This document shows, piece by piece, positions 32,939 to 42,666 of a DNA stretch of 64,000 nucleotides; positions within the stretch are counted from its first letter, which is position 1; each line of letters opens with the position of its first letter. The notes under the pieces were generated by a model. That model worked only from the letters and a program-made list of their open reading frames with translations. It was not told the DNA's origin and did no database searches. A program made the translations under genes and the position numbers. This DNA comes from DASRBN01 sp035294305 (lineage in GTDB: Bacteria > Chloroflexota > Ktedonobacteria > Ktedonobacterales > Ktedonobacteraceae): assembly GCA_035294305.1 (NCBI GenBank), contig DATGLD010000019.1:1-64000 (forward strand), given 5' to 3'.

Positions 32939-34378
32939 GTAACTACTCAGGAGACCAAGCAACCGAGAAAGGGTGACCATGGAAGACAGCGGTCAGAGCC
33001 GAGAGCATAGAATGCCCCTGCTTGTGCATGGTGGAGAGATAACTGCGAATGTGGCAAAAGGCAGTAGCTCCCGTGGCACTGCGAAAGGTGCCGGAGATCT
33101 TTTGCTGCACTTTGGCAAGGCTTCGGTCACGCTCGGCCTGGTTGTTGGTAAAAGGAATGGAGAGATCGTCGAGCAAAGCCAGCACTTGCTCGGCACGAGA
33201 GAGCAAGGCATCGAGCAGATTCCTGGCAGGGCTTTGTTTGGCTTTGCCTTTCCTTTTGCCCGTGGTGGCTGCCGCAGGCGGCCCTTGAGCCGCATAGCCG
33301 AGGGCCAGGATTTCGAAATAGCGCGCAACCCAGTCATCGCGCTCGATGGACGGCACCGCCGACAGATGGAGTCCACGCCAGTGTTGGCAGGCCTCATGCA
33401 GATCGAGCAAGAAGTCATGCATTTGCTGAGCCCAGTCTTGCTGCGGCTGCTGGGCGATGGCCAGACAATCACGCAACAAGTGCGCCCCACAGATGCTGTG
33501 CGCACAGTCGTAGCCATCGTAGCTGGCAAAGCGGTCATGCATGCCACGGCCCTCAAAGACCGGCCAGATGCCGATCTCATCCATGGCTTCTCGACCGTGA
33601 GAGGGATGCCAGGCCAAATGCGTCAGCCAGCGCGTACAGTTGACATGCAGCCAATGCAAGACGCCATAGATGCGAATGCCGGTCTCGTCTCCATCTTGCA
33701 AACGACTGGCCGCGATCAGCTCGCCAATGCGCTTGACCACCGGAGCCAGGGCTTGGCAGGTGCGTGCGGTCGGCAACAGTTGCCCCTGATGCAGATAGAC
33801 CGCCAGGGCTTGCAGATTGGGGCCATATTGCACGGGAGCACTGACCGCGGGGGGAAACTGCCCAGATTGGGGCTCTGGCACGTGGGACACCTCAGGCTTT
33901 GCACCTGATGCTCGTGGCCCAGCAAGCGGATTTCTGGCACATCGAGCACTTGCCGACGTTCGACGACCTGGCCGACCACCTCGCCCAGATTCTGCCCGCA
34001 CTGCTGACAGAACTTGGGGCGGTGAGCGATCACCTCATCGGGTTGCTCTGCCATCTGCAGTGTGTGACCAGCATGTCCCTGCTGTCCTCCTGGACCCTTG
34101 TCGCTGGCCGGACGAGACCGGCGTGGCAGACGCCCCAAGCCATCAGAGGAGGGAGGTCTACTGCTGCTACGGCTGTCTTTGGCCAAGCGCTCTTCCGGTT
34201 CCTTGATGCGCGCCTCTGCTCTCGCCAGTTGCTCTTTCAAGGGCAGCAGTTCCGCCACCAGGGCTTTGAGCAGTCGATTTTCTTCTCGCAACGTGAGCAG
34301 TTCTTCTTCTTGCGTCATGAGTCTATTTTACCCGCTTTTCTCTCCTTTGGCAAGTCGTTAGTAGACCTTAGTAGTTAC
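32939..34378 (-). mobile_element. IS66-family element, single-transposase type
   Basis: The ends are GTAACTACTCAGG (32939-32951) and its inverted partner CCTTAGTAGTTAC (34366-34378), matching at 12 of 13 positions, and both begin with GTAA as usual for IS66. The element holds only the tnpC-type transposase, without tnpA and tnpB, as in the ISBst12 subgroup. The flanking 8-mers CTATTTTA and TGTATTTC are similar but not identical, so a target duplication is not certain. Confidence 0.7.
32943..34318 (-). pseudogene. IS66-family transposase, frameshifted
   Basis: The first frame (ATG 34318) has the N-terminal leucine-zipper region (EEELLTLREENRLLKALVAE), the PPSSDG linker and the zinc-finger domain (FCQQCGQNL, RCPTC). 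The second frame has the DDE domain: DGDETGIRI, then SYDGYDCAHSICGAHLLRDC, then PFTNNQAERDRSLAKVQQK, which holds the final glutamate. The frames join at a C-rich run (G6 at 33849-33854 on the plus strand); seven bases there would give a continuous NLGSFPPAVSAPVQYGPNLQ. The protein is otherwise full length. Confidence 0.8.
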
Positions 34379-35106
34379 TGTATTTCACTCGCCTGATTTT
34401 TCAATTGTCCGCGCCGGCAAAGCAGTTGTGACCCGGCCCAGCCACCGGCGTTACACACTTTAACTTTCGAAAATTCTTTGAGAACCTGGAAAAGAAGCAG
34501 GCATCTTTTCAGGCAACAAAGAGGAATCTGGCAACTGCTTCCTGGCACCAATTGATTATCGTTGATCTGGTTGTACGAATGAACAAGCAAAATTGCTTAA
34601 GTATATCTACTTATAAGAGAACACTGATTTCTTCAATACTGCTGTTTTTTTGAAACTAATTCATTAATCACTAAGCCGCTTTGTCAGTAGAGCAATATGA
34701 CTAAAAAGCGCATAGAGGTCGCCAGTTAGAGGTCTATCTTCGCAATAGTAGTAAAGGTTGTTTTAAAGCGTCCTGAGAGGTATCAAGGCTTTGTAGTGGT
34801 CAGAATAATGATTTTGATAATGAGCCGGATACATACTTCATACTCATGCTGGATTGAGGAATACAAGTGACGCCTGCGTTGTTATCCCCATCGAGGTGAA
34901 TATGCTGTGCCAGACTTTCCCTCATCTTTTGCTACAGGCGGCTGTAAGCCGTTTTGTATCACCTGTTGCACATCTTCTATTCCATGTGCTATAATCCCAT
35001 TGGTATAATAAGAGAGATAAAAGGTCCATAACCGTAAGCGCAAGCAAGGCGGCAAGATTCCGAGGGCAAGGAGGGGTAGGGGCAGGAAAATTGTGCCCCA
35101 TAGAAC
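34379..35106. other. long spacer upstream of the ATP synthase operon
   Basis: No convincing gene is seen; short frames here lack start signals and family resemblance. The right part contains the ATP synthase promoter at 34966-34995. The left part is AT-rich and holds nothing that I recognise. Confidence 0.6.
34966..34995 (+). promoter_or_regulatory. main sigma-70 promoter of the atp operon
   Basis: TTGCAC (34966-34971) and TATAAT (34990-34995) are 18 bases apart. A second TATAAT lies at 35004-35009. The leader to the first gene is about 100 bases. Confidence 0.65.
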
Positions 35107-35322
35107 ATGAACAAGAAGCAACCGCCCTCTGTCTGGGATTCACTGGCCTTAATGGGGCAATTGGGCTTGACCATCGCCCTTCCCATCGCTATATTAGCTA
35201 TCCTGGGGAACTTCCTGGATAGCAAAGTCCAAACTGGACCTGTGTTTTTACTACTCGGGCTGCTGCTTGGCCTGATCACCGGAGTATATGGAGCGTACCG
35301 TTTATTAAAAAGGTTGTTATAA
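35107..35322 (+). CDS. AtpZ/AtpI-family protein of the ATP synthase operon
   Basis: A 71-residue membrane protein with two helices (LALMGQLGLTIALPIAILAIL and VFLLLGLLLGLITGVYGAYR, quoted in part) and a GNFLDSKVQTGP turn, the pattern of the AtpZ/AtpI (gene 1) family. These proteins help assembly of the c-ring or form a cation channel. It is first in the operon, 74 bases before atpB. Confidence 0.8.
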   Translation: MNKKQPPSVWDSLALMGQLGLTIALPIAILAILGNFLDSKVQTGPVFLLLGLLLGLITGVYGAYRLLKRLL

Positions 35323-35396
35323 AAGAACAGCATAGAGACGGGGCCGTCTACAACGAAACAGACCTGGCAGAGCACGGTGAATAAGGAGGATGCCGA

Positions 35397-36299
35397 GTGC
35401 TCTGGAGACTTCCTAACATATCTCTTGCACCGGACACAATATTCTATATCGGGTCATTTCCGGTCACAAACACACTGCTGGGTACCTGGATATCTATCGC
35501 TATACTGCTGGTACTTTTCTATTTTGGGACGCGCAGGCGTGACCTGATCCCTTCCGGTATGCAAAATCTGATGGAGTGGGTAGTGGAACTGCTGCTCGGT
35601 CTGGCGGAAAGCGTGGCAGGGAAAGTGAAAGGAAGAAAGTTTTTCCCGCTGGTTGCCACTTTCTTCGTCTTCATTTTCGTTTCCAACTTCATTGATATTA
35701 TTCCAGGCGTGGATACCATCGGGCAGATCAATGCGGCGGCTATTCAGGCTGCTCACACAAGCAGTCGACCGGTCCTGGGCATATTCTTATTCGGAGATAT
35801 CTCTAACGCATTGATACCCTGGATTCGCCCCGCTACCACCGATCTGAACTTGACCATTGGGATGGCGCTGATCGCGGTGATTACCGCCCAGGTATATGGC
35901 TTCGCGACCCTGGGAGCGGGAGAGCACCTGAGCAAGTACTTTAACTTCCCGGCGCTCTTCAGATTGGACTTTACGGGTTTTGTAGAGTTCTTTGTCGGTA
36001 TTCTGGACATTGTCCAGGAGATTGGGCGCATCCTTTCGCTGGCTTTCCGTCTCTTTGGCAATATCTTTGCCGGAACGGTCGTGCTGGCGGTGTTTGCCTT
36101 TATCATCCCATTCGTTTCAGATATCGTCTTTATTCCGTTTGAACTCTTCGTTGCGTTTGTGCAAGCCTTCGTCTTCGCCTTGCTGTCGTTGATTTACCTG
36201 CAACTGGCGGTTACTCCTCATGCTCACGCCGAAAGCGAGCAAGAGGCTCACGAAGATTTTGAGCGCAACGAGGAGCGAGCGGCAGCCAGTCATGCCTAG
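35397..36299 (+). CDS. atpB: F0F1 ATP synthase subunit a
   Basis: 300 residues, several membrane helices. The essential arginine is in the segment LSLAFRLFGNIFAGTVVLAV of the fourth conserved helix, which faces the c-ring; the last helices carry FVQAFVFALLSLIYLQLAV. It forms the proton half-channels of F0. GTG 35397 follows AAGGAGG with a seven-base gap. The C-terminus adds a charged tail (ESEQEAHEDFERNEERAA). Confidence 0.95.
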   Translation: MLWRLPNISLAPDTIFYIGSFPVTNTLLGTWISIAILLVLFYFGTRRRDLIPSGMQNLMEWVVELLLGLAESVAGKVKGRKFFPLVATFFVFIFVSNFIDIIPGVDTIGQINAAAIQAAHTSSRPVLGIFLFGDISNALIPWIRPATTDLNLTIGMALIAVITAQVYGFATLGAGEHLSKYFNFPALFRLDFTGFVEFFVGILDIVQEIGRILSLAFRLFGNIFAGTVVLAVFAFIIPFVSDIVFIPFELFVAFVQAFVFALLSLIYLQLAVTPHAHAESEQEAHEDFERNEERAAASHA

Positions 36300-36390
36300 G
36301 TAAAGATTGCTACTCGCGGGATTTTTCCGCGATTGCATAAATTTTTTCAAAGATAGAACATTATAAGGCTTGTCCTTAAGGAGGATTATT

Positions 36391-36618
36391 ATGCCAGTAG
36401 ACCTTCATCCACTTGGAGTAGCGTTAGCAATTGGTTTGGGAGCGATTGGGCCAGGCATCGGCATCGGTATCGCAGCCGGCCAGGCGTTTAATGCCATCGG
36501 GCGCAACCCCGAAGCCGAGCCACTCATTCGTACAGACTTGATTCTTGGTCTGGCTTTCGCGGAAGCTATCTCGATTTACGCATTGCTGGTCGCTTTCCTG
36601 ATTCAGTTCCTCAAGTAA
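36391..36618 (+). CDS. atpE: F0F1 ATP synthase subunit c
   Basis: A 75-residue hairpin of two membrane helices that forms the rotor ring. The glycine-rich first helix reads LGAIGPGIGIGIAAGQAF, the polar loop has GRNPEAEP, and the ion-binding carboxylate is Glu58 in LAFAEAISIYALL. The residue after it is Ala, not Ser/Thr, and the Na+-site pattern is absent, so the ring should carry protons. ATG 36391 has AAGGAGG seven bases before it. Confidence 0.95.
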   Translation: MPVDLHPLGVALAIGLGAIGPGIGIGIAAGQAFNAIGRNPEAEPLIRTDLILGLAFAEAISIYALLVAFLIQFLK

Positions 36619-36869
36619 TACTTTTCCGCCGTGGCGTAGAGACGCAGTATGCCGTCTGTCTCTTGCGACTGCTGTAGCCGCAACTTGTTTATAATCGTGT
36701 AGTTGAGCAAACGACAAGGGGCGTCTCCATGCTGTAGGGGCGGGAGCAGTGGCGGGTGCGGGGAATAGACCCTGGTGGTTTGGTTGCCCTTTTGCAATCC
36801 AACCGATGCGGATGCAGGGGATGAACCCTGGTAGCCGCCCGTGGTGAACTGAAGGAAGGAGGCAAAACC
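36619..36869. repeat. repeat-bearing gap between atpE and atpF
   Basis: A 251-base gap inside the operon, unusual for atp genes. It holds CTGTAGGGGCGGG and two CCCTGGT-containing segments (GACCCTGGTGGTTT and GAACCCTGGTAGCCGCCC) related to the palindrome at 50475-50616. A ribosome site GAAGGAGG ends it before atpF. Confidence 0.45.
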
Positions 36870-37403
36870 ATGCACGCGGTAGTGCATACACTTATCTTTG
36901 CTGATGTAGCGAGTGGGCTGGGCATCAACTTACTGGCCCTGCTCTCGCAGGTTTTCAGCTTTGGCGTTGTCTTCGTCATCCTCTGGCGTTGGGGCTTTCC
37001 GGTAATATTGCGGACACTCGAGCGCCGGCAGGCGACGATTCGCGAGGGTGTGGAGAACGCAGAAAAAGCCAGGCGCGACCTGGCGGAGGCGAATGAGCGC
37101 GCCGAGCAGATACTTGCCGAGGCCCGCCGGCAGGCGCAGGATACGATTGACCGCGCGGAGAAAGCCGCCGAACGCGAGGCGAATCGCATCATAGAAGAGG
37201 CTAATGCCCGGGGTCAACAGGTGGAACAACAGTATGTTGCTCGTATCCGGCAGCAGGCAGCCCAGGCGCGTGAAGAGTTGAGTCGCCTGGTCGTCAATCT
37301 TTCGATTGACGCGGCAGGGAGGGTTATCGGCAAATCGGTTGACACCAAAGATAACCGTCGCCTGGTCCAGGATTTTGTTAGTTCTACAACAAAGGAACAG
37401 TAG
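36870..37403 (+). CDS. atpF: F0F1 ATP synthase subunit b
   Basis: 177 residues: one N-terminal membrane helix (LLALLSQVFSFGVVFVILW) and a long charged coiled coil (EAEKAARDLAEANERAEQIL pattern, AEARRQAQDTIDRAEKAAER) that forms the stator stalk and ends near subunit delta. The first 12 residues before the helix are longer than in E. coli b. It is two bases from atpH. Confidence 0.93.
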   Translation: MHAVVHTLIFADVASGLGINLLALLSQVFSFGVVFVILWRWGFPVILRTLERRQATIREGVENAEKARRDLAEANERAEQILAEARRQAQDTIDRAEKAAEREANRIIEEANARGQQVEQQYVARIRQQAAQAREELSRLVVNLSIDAAGRVIGKSVDTKDNRRLVQDFVSSTTKEQ

Positions 37404-37405
37404 CA

Positions 37406-38068
37406 ATGCTTAAGGGAGCGATAGGACGTCGCTACGCGGCGGCAATCTTTGATATCGCCCGCAGGCAGAATACGGTAGACCGCACGCTTGAGGACGTGCA
37501 GGAGATAGCGAAAGTCTTTGCCAACCGCAAGGTGGCCTATCTCTTAATGGAACCAAAGGTGCCCGCGAAGCGCAAAGAGACAGCGGTACGCCAGGCTCTG
37601 GCGTCTAAGGTGCTGCCTACGTCGCTCAACCTCGCCCTGCTGGTCGTCCAGCGCGAGCTGGTCGAGGCTATGCCAAACATTGCCAATGAACTCGAACGTC
37701 TCGTGCTTGAGTATAAGAACGAGGCGAAAGCCGAAGTGACAACGGCAGCACCGATGGATGAGGCGCAGCGCAATTCCGTTAAGCAGGCGCTGGAACGTAG
37801 AACAGGCAAAACTATTCTGATGACAACAAAGGTTCAGCCTGAAATCCTGGGTGGCGTTGTGGCCCGCGTAGGAGACCAGGTGATCGATGGAAGTGTTCGT
37901 TATCGCCTCTCCGCGTTGCGGCAGCAACTGTTGCGCGGGGTCGCCGCTACTACCAGCACTGATGATACGTTTCTTCCGCCCGAATTGAGCGATGGACGTA
38001 TTCCACCGCCTCCTTCTGAACCACCAGATACGCAGGAGACGATGGTTGAACCGACCAAAATACAGTAG
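37406..38068 (+). CDS. atpH: F0F1 ATP synthase subunit delta
   Basis: 220 residues. The N-terminal helical domain (GRRYAAAIFDIARRQNTVDRT) binds the top of subunit alpha, and the C-terminal domain (ILGGVVARVGDQVIDGSVRYRL) ends the stator. About 40 extra residues at the C-terminus are rich in proline and acidic residues, making it longer than the usual 175-185. Its TAG stop lies within the GTAGGGGTGTGGGCTTG repeat. Confidence 0.93.
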   Translation: MLKGAIGRRYAAAIFDIARRQNTVDRTLEDVQEIAKVFANRKVAYLLMEPKVPAKRKETAVRQALASKVLPTSLNLALLVVQRELVEAMPNIANELERLVLEYKNEAKAEVTTAAPMDEAQRNSVKQALERRTGKTILMTTKVQPEILGGVVARVGDQVIDGSVRYRLSALRQQLLRGVAATTSTDDTFLPPELSDGRIPPPPSEPPDTQETMVEPTKIQ

Positions 38069-38085
38069 GGGTGTGGGCTTGCCCC
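38065..38085 (+). repeat. GTAGGGGYGTGGGCTTG box at the atpH stop
   Basis: A 21-base box starting one base before the stop codon. The same box, with two changed positions, is at 40720-40740, also on a stop codon (atpG). Confidence 0.6.
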
Positions 38086-38170
38086 ACCCTGAATCGATGT
38101 GGGCCGTGTAGCGTAATACTAGGCTGTTGCGGCTCTTGCGCAGCATCGATTCCTAAGAGGAGAACTCACG

Positions 38171-39817
38171 ATGGCTTCATGGGCTGATGAAATCAGCGCA
38201 ATTATAGAAAGAAACATCGCAGGCTTCGGGGGCACTGAAACGGAAACTGCCAGCGTCGGCACCGTAATTGCGGTACAGGATGGCATCGCCCGTGTTTATG
38301 GCCTGCAAGATGTAAAATACCTCGAACTGGTGGAATTTCCGCGCACAGGTATTGTGGGCATGGCCTTCAACCTTGAGGAAGAGACGGTCAGTTGCCCCAT
38401 CCTGGGCGATTATACACATATTAAAGAAGATGACGAGGTGCGCACAACCGGGCGCGTTGTGTCCGTTCCGGTCGGTGATGCCCTGATTGGCCGGGTCGTC
38501 AACCCCCTGGGTGAGCCAATCGACAACAAAGGGCCTATCAATACCACTAAGACTCGCCCGGTCGAGCGTGTAGCTCCGGGCGTGATTACCCGCAAGCCCG
38601 TCGATACTCCAGTACAGACCGGTATCAAGGCTATCGATAGCATGATTCCTATCGGTCGTGGCCAGCGCGAACTAATCATTGGCGACCGGCAGACTGGTAA
38701 GTCGGCAATCGCTATCGATACGATCATCAACCAGAAGGGTAAAAACCTGATCTGTATCTACGTGGCAATCGGCCAGAAGAACTCTTCGGTCGCGCGTACC
38801 ATCGAAATCCTTGAGCAGCATGGTGCGATGGAGCATACCGTCGTGGTAGTCGCGGGAGCATCGGAACCTGCTCCATTGAAATACCTGGCCCCATATGCCG
38901 GTTGCACGATGGGTGAGGAGTTCATGGAATCGGGCAAGGACGCGTTGATCATTTACGATGACCTGACCAAGCACGCCGAGGCCTATCGCAACATCTCGCT
39001 GATCATTCGCCGGCCTCCTGGCCGCGAGGCCTATCCGGGCGATGTCTTCTACCTGCATTCGCGCTTGCTAGAGCGCGCCGCCCGTCTGAATGACGACTAT
39101 GGCAATGGCTCGCTGACGGCGTTGCCCATCATCGAGACGAAGGCAAATGACATCTCGGCCTACATTCCGACGAACGTCATTTCGATTACCGACGGGCAGA
39201 TCTTCCTGGAGACTGACCTGTTCAACGCCGGTGTTCGTCCAGCCATTAACGTCGGTCTCTCGGTTTCGCGCGTGGGTAGTAGCGCGCAGACGCGCGCCAT
39301 GAAGCAGGTAGCAGGTTCGCTGCGCCTCGATCTTGCGCAGTTCCGCGAACTGGCGGCTTTCGCGCAATTCAGTTCCGACCTGGACAAGGCGACGCGCAGT
39401 CGCATCGATCGCGGCCAGCGCCTGACCGAAATCCTCAAGCAGCCCCAGTACCAGCCGGTACCGGTCGAGCGGCAGGTCATGATCATCTACGCCGCCACGC
39501 ATGGCTACCTGGATGACGTTCCTGTGGATATGGTTATCAAGTGGGAGCCAGCGTTCTATCGTTACATGGAAGCCAACCATCCTGAGATCGGACAGGAGAT
39601 CATCGACAAGTCCGTCAAGGGCAAAGAGAAGATGTCCGATGACCTGCTGAAGCGCCTGGATGCCGCGATTGAAGAATTTAAGAAGACCGCGGAACCACGG
39701 GCCGAGGCGGCCCCATTGGGCACATCACAGGCGCAGGCGAACGGCGCGGGGCGCAATGAGGAGAATCTGAGTCGCGCCGGGGCCGGTTCCTCTGACAAGA
39801 TGGCCCAACCGTCGTAA
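38171..39817 (+). CDS. atpA: F0F1 ATP synthase subunit alpha
   Basis: 548 residues. The P-loop is GDRQTGKSAIAID; the signature PAINVGLSVSRVGSSAQ lies near residue 355. It forms the non-catalytic nucleotide sites of F1. The last about 40 residues (from TAEPRAEAAP) are a low-complexity extension beyond the usual end near 505-510. Confidence 0.96.
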   Translation: MASWADEISAIIERNIAGFGGTETETASVGTVIAVQDGIARVYGLQDVKYLELVEFPRTGIVGMAFNLEEETVSCPILGDYTHIKEDDEVRTTGRVVSVPVGDALIGRVVNPLGEPIDNKGPINTTKTRPVERVAPGVITRKPVDTPVQTGIKAIDSMIPIGRGQRELIIGDRQTGKSAIAIDTIINQKGKNLICIYVAIGQKNSSVARTIEILEQHGAMEHTVVVVAGASEPAPLKYLAPYAGCTMGEEFMESGKDALIIYDDLTKHAEAYRNISLIIRRPPGREAYPGDVFYLHSRLLERAARLNDDYGNGSLTALPIIETKANDISAYIPTNVISITDGQIFLETDLFNAGVRPAINVGLSVSRVGSSAQTRAMKQVAGSLRLDLAQFRELAAFAQFSSDLDKATRSRIDRGQRLTEILKQPQYQPVPVERQVMIIYAATHGYLDDVPVDMVIKWEPAFYRYMEANHPEIGQEIIDKSVKGKEKMSDDLLKRLDAAIEEFKKTAEPRAEAAPLGTSQAQANGAGRNEENLSRAGAGSSDKMAQPS

Positions 39818-39829
39818 AGGAGGCAGTCT

Positions 39830-40723
39830 ATGCCATCAACCCGAGAGGTACGGCGGCGCATCCGTGCCGTTAAGAATATGGCGCAGATCACCAGGGCAAT
39901 GCAGATGGTGGCTAGCAGCAAGATGCGGCGAGCCCAGGAGCGCGTGCAGCAATCGCGTCCATACTCTGAGCAGCTACGCGCGCTGGTTTCGCGCCTTGCG
40001 AATGCCTCTGGCGAGGATGTAGGTCAGGGAGTGGCGCTGCTCAAGCAACGCCCGGTGCGCAATATCGGTTATCTGCTGATTTCCCCTGATCGCGGACTGA
40101 GTGGAGCGTTACCGAGCAATATCAACCGCCGCGCGCTTTTATCCGTGCAAGAGGAACAGAATAGATTGACTGAGCAGGGCGGCCAGCGACCAGGTTTGCA
40201 GTTTATCGCGGTAGGCCGCAAGGGGCGCGATTTCGTTGTGCGATCCCGGCTGCAGATGATCGCCGAATTCACGAACTATGGTGATAGACCGACGTTGAGC
40301 GATGCAGCGGCGATTGCCCAGGTAGCCGTCGATGCCTTTTTGAAAGGTGAAGTCGATGTCGTCTACCTGGTCTACGCGAAGTTCGTCAACACGGTGACAC
40401 AGCAGCCAATCGTTGTGCAGTTGTTACCGGTGCAGCCGCCGTCTGGCCAGGAAGAAGAGCAAAGAACGGTAGAATATATCTACGAACCGGACCCGCGAAG
40501 CATCTACGAGGCATTACTGCCACGTTACGTAGATGTCCTGGTCTACCAGGCTCTGCTTGAAAATATCGCCAGTTTTTACTCGGCACAGATGGTCGCGATG
40601 AAGAATGCGACCGATAATGCCAACGAGCTTGTGCAAGACCTCACCCTGGCCTATAACAAGGCGCGCCAGGCCAGCATCACCACCCAGATTCTCGAAGTGG
40701 TGTCTGGCGCTAACGCACTGTAG
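39830..40723 (+). CDS. atpG: F0F1 ATP synthase subunit gamma
   Basis: 297 residues; the central rotor shaft. The N-terminal helix REVRRRIRAVKNMAQITRAM and the C-terminal ENIASFYSAQMVAMKNATDN and AYNKARQASITTQILEVVSG are the coiled-coil pieces of gamma. AAGGAGG lies before the ATG. Confidence 0.95.
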   Translation: MPSTREVRRRIRAVKNMAQITRAMQMVASSKMRRAQERVQQSRPYSEQLRALVSRLANASGEDVGQGVALLKQRPVRNIGYLLISPDRGLSGALPSNINRRALLSVQEEQNRLTEQGGQRPGLQFIAVGRKGRDFVVRSRLQMIAEFTNYGDRPTLSDAAAIAQVAVDAFLKGEVDVVYLVYAKFVNTVTQQPIVVQLLPVQPPSGQEEEQRTVEYIYEPDPRSIYEALLPRYVDVLVYQALLENIASFYSAQMVAMKNATDNANELVQDLTLAYNKARQASITTQILEVVSGANAL

Positions 40724-40740
40724 GGGCGTGGGCTTGTCCC
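40720..40740 (+). repeat. GTAGGGGYGTGGGCTTG box at the atpG stop
   Basis: Second copy of the box at 38065-38085; it again starts one base before a TAG stop codon. Confidence 0.6.
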
Positions 40741-40782
40741 CGTCCGCCCCCATGGGCCGTTTAACAGGAGAATAGAGAATAC

Positions 40783-42201
40783 ATGGCAACAGAAATAGGC
40801 ACCAAAGGAAAAATTGTGGAGGTGCTGGGGGCCGTCGTAGACGTTGAGTTTCCCCCAGATAAAATCCCTGAAATATATAACGAAATTCGCACCCAAATAG
40901 AAGGCAGCGATTCTGAGCTCGTCCTTGAGGTTGAGCAATTGCTGGGCAATAACTGGGTGCGCTGTGTGGCAATGGGGCCGACCGATGGCCTCCAGCGCGG
41001 CATAGACGCCTATGATACCGGCCAGCCGATTACCGTTCCAGTTGGACCGAAGACGCTCGGGCGTATCTTCAACGTCCTTGGGCAACCGGTCGATATGAAG
41101 CCCGATATCCCAGATGCCCCACGCGAGCCCATTCACAGGCCCGCGCCCAACCTCGAAGACCAGTCCGAGGCCATCGAGGTGTTCGAGACCGGCATCAAAG
41201 TCATCGATCTGATCTGCCCGTTCATGCGTGGTGGTAAGGTTGGCGCGTTTGGAGGAGCCGGCGTTGGCAAGACCGTCATCATCCAGGAACTGATCAACAA
41301 TATCGCTAAAGGTCATGGTGGCTACAGCGTCTTTTCCGGCGTGGGCGAGCGCACCCGCGAGGGCAACGACCTGTATCATGAAATGATTACGGCGGGCGTT
41401 ATCGACCGCCTGGCGATGGTGTTCGGGCAGATGAACGAGCCCCCCGGATCGCGCCTGCGCGTCGCGCTGACCGGCCTGACCATGGCGGAGTACTTCCGCG
41501 ATGAAGAGGGCAAGGACGTGCTGCTCTTCATTGATAACATCTTCCGTTTCACACAGGCAGGAGCCGAAGTATCAGCGCTGCTCGGCCGCATGCCCTCCGC
41601 CGTGGGATACCAGCCGAACCTGGCCGAGGAAATGGGTGAATTGCAGGAGCGCATCACTTCGACCAAAAAGGGTTCGATCACGTCGATGCAGGCTGTGTAC
41701 GTGCCCGCCGACGACTACACCGACCCGGCTCCGGCGACCACCTTCGCTCACCTTGACTCGACGATTGTGTTGGAGCGTTCGATCTTTGAGCAGGGCATCT
41801 ACCCCGCCATCGATCCACTGGCTTCCACCAGCCGCCTGCTTGACCCGCAAATCGTGGGCCAGGAACACTACGATGTTGCACGGAGCGTGCAGAAGGTGTT
41901 GCAGCGTTACAAGGACCTGCAGGATATTATCGCCATCCTGGGCGTCGATGAATTGTCGGACGAAGATAAGCTGACCGTGGCCCGCGCCCGTAAGCTGCAG
42001 CGTTTCTTCTCGCAGCCATTTACAGTCGCGCAGGTCTTCACCGGCCTCGAGGGCAAGTATGTTTCCCTGAAGGAGACAATCAAGGGCTTTAAAGAAATTC
42101 TCGAGGGCAAGTACGATCACATCCCTGAGAACTACTTCTACCTCAAAGGCCCCATCGAAGACGTTGTGAATGCCTACGAAGCCGATCAACAGAAGGGTTA
42201 A
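40783..42201 (+). CDS. atpD: F0F1 ATP synthase subunit beta
   Basis: 472 residues; the catalytic subunit. P-loop GGAGVGKTVIIQEL, catalytic glutamate region GVGERTREGNDLY, Walker B VLLFIDNIFRFTQAG, and the DELSDEDK motif of the C-terminal helical domain are all present. Confidence 0.97.
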   Translation: MATEIGTKGKIVEVLGAVVDVEFPPDKIPEIYNEIRTQIEGSDSELVLEVEQLLGNNWVRCVAMGPTDGLQRGIDAYDTGQPITVPVGPKTLGRIFNVLGQPVDMKPDIPDAPREPIHRPAPNLEDQSEAIEVFETGIKVIDLICPFMRGGKVGAFGGAGVGKTVIIQELINNIAKGHGGYSVFSGVGERTREGNDLYHEMITAGVIDRLAMVFGQMNEPPGSRLRVALTGLTMAEYFRDEEGKDVLLFIDNIFRFTQAGAEVSALLGRMPSAVGYQPNLAEEMGELQERITSTKKGSITSMQAVYVPADDYTDPAPATTFAHLDSTIVLERSIFEQGIYPAIDPLASTSRLLDPQIVGQEHYDVARSVQKVLQRYKDLQDIIAILGVDELSDEDKLTVARARKLQRFFSQPFTVAQVFTGLEGKYVSLKETIKGFKEILEGKYDHIPENYFYLKGPIEDVVNAYEADQQKG

Positions 42202-42204
42202 ACG

Positions 42205-42666
42205 ATGGCGACACGCTCACGCAATATCCTGCATGTCGAGGTCGTGACCGCCGAGCGCGAACTCTATAATGGTGAGGCCACTATGGTCGTCGCCCCTGGA
42301 TCAGAGGGGCAACTGGGCATCTTACCTCAACATGCCGCTCTTTTGACGACGCTGAAGCCCGGCGCGATGCGCATTCAGCTGGGCGATGCTGAAGAGCCGC
42401 TGTTTGTGTCGGGCGGTTTCCTCGAAGTGAATAACAACACGGTGACGGTCCTGGCGGATACAGCCGAGCACGCCGAGGAGATCGACCAGGCGCGCGCTGA
42501 AGAGGCGCGCCGCCGCGCTCAAGAGCGCCTGGAACAGGCTACTTCAGACGCGGAACGCGCCGAAATGCAGGCTGCGCTGGAACGCGCTTTGAGCCGCCTG
42601 CGTGTAGCCGAACTGGCTCGCCGGCATGATCGCCGTCGCATCCAGATGCCCCCATCGCAAGAATAA
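42205..42666 (+). CDS. atpC: F0F1 ATP synthase subunit epsilon
   Basis: 153 residues: N-terminal beta-sandwich (VEVVTAERELYNGEATMVVA, PGSEGQLGILPQHAALLT) and C-terminal helix pair rich in A, E and R that can act as an inhibitory arm. The arm is longer than usual and ends RRHDRRRIQMPPSQE. It starts three bases after atpD and is the last gene of the operon. Confidence 0.95.
   Translation: MATRSRNILHVEVVTAERELYNGEATMVVAPGSEGQLGILPQHAALLTTLKPGAMRIQLGDAEEPLFVSGGFLEVNNNTVTVLADTAEHAEEIDQARAEEARRRAQERLEQATSDAERAEMQAALERALSRLRVAELARRHDRRRIQMPPSQE

Noticed and set aside
32931..34387. Target-site duplication for the IS66 element
   Set aside because: CTATTTTA and TGTATTTC are not identical; similarity may be due to AT-rich context.
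34375..34590. Minus-strand 71-residue ORF upstream of the atp operon
   Set aside because: No start signal and it crosses the right end of the IS66 element.
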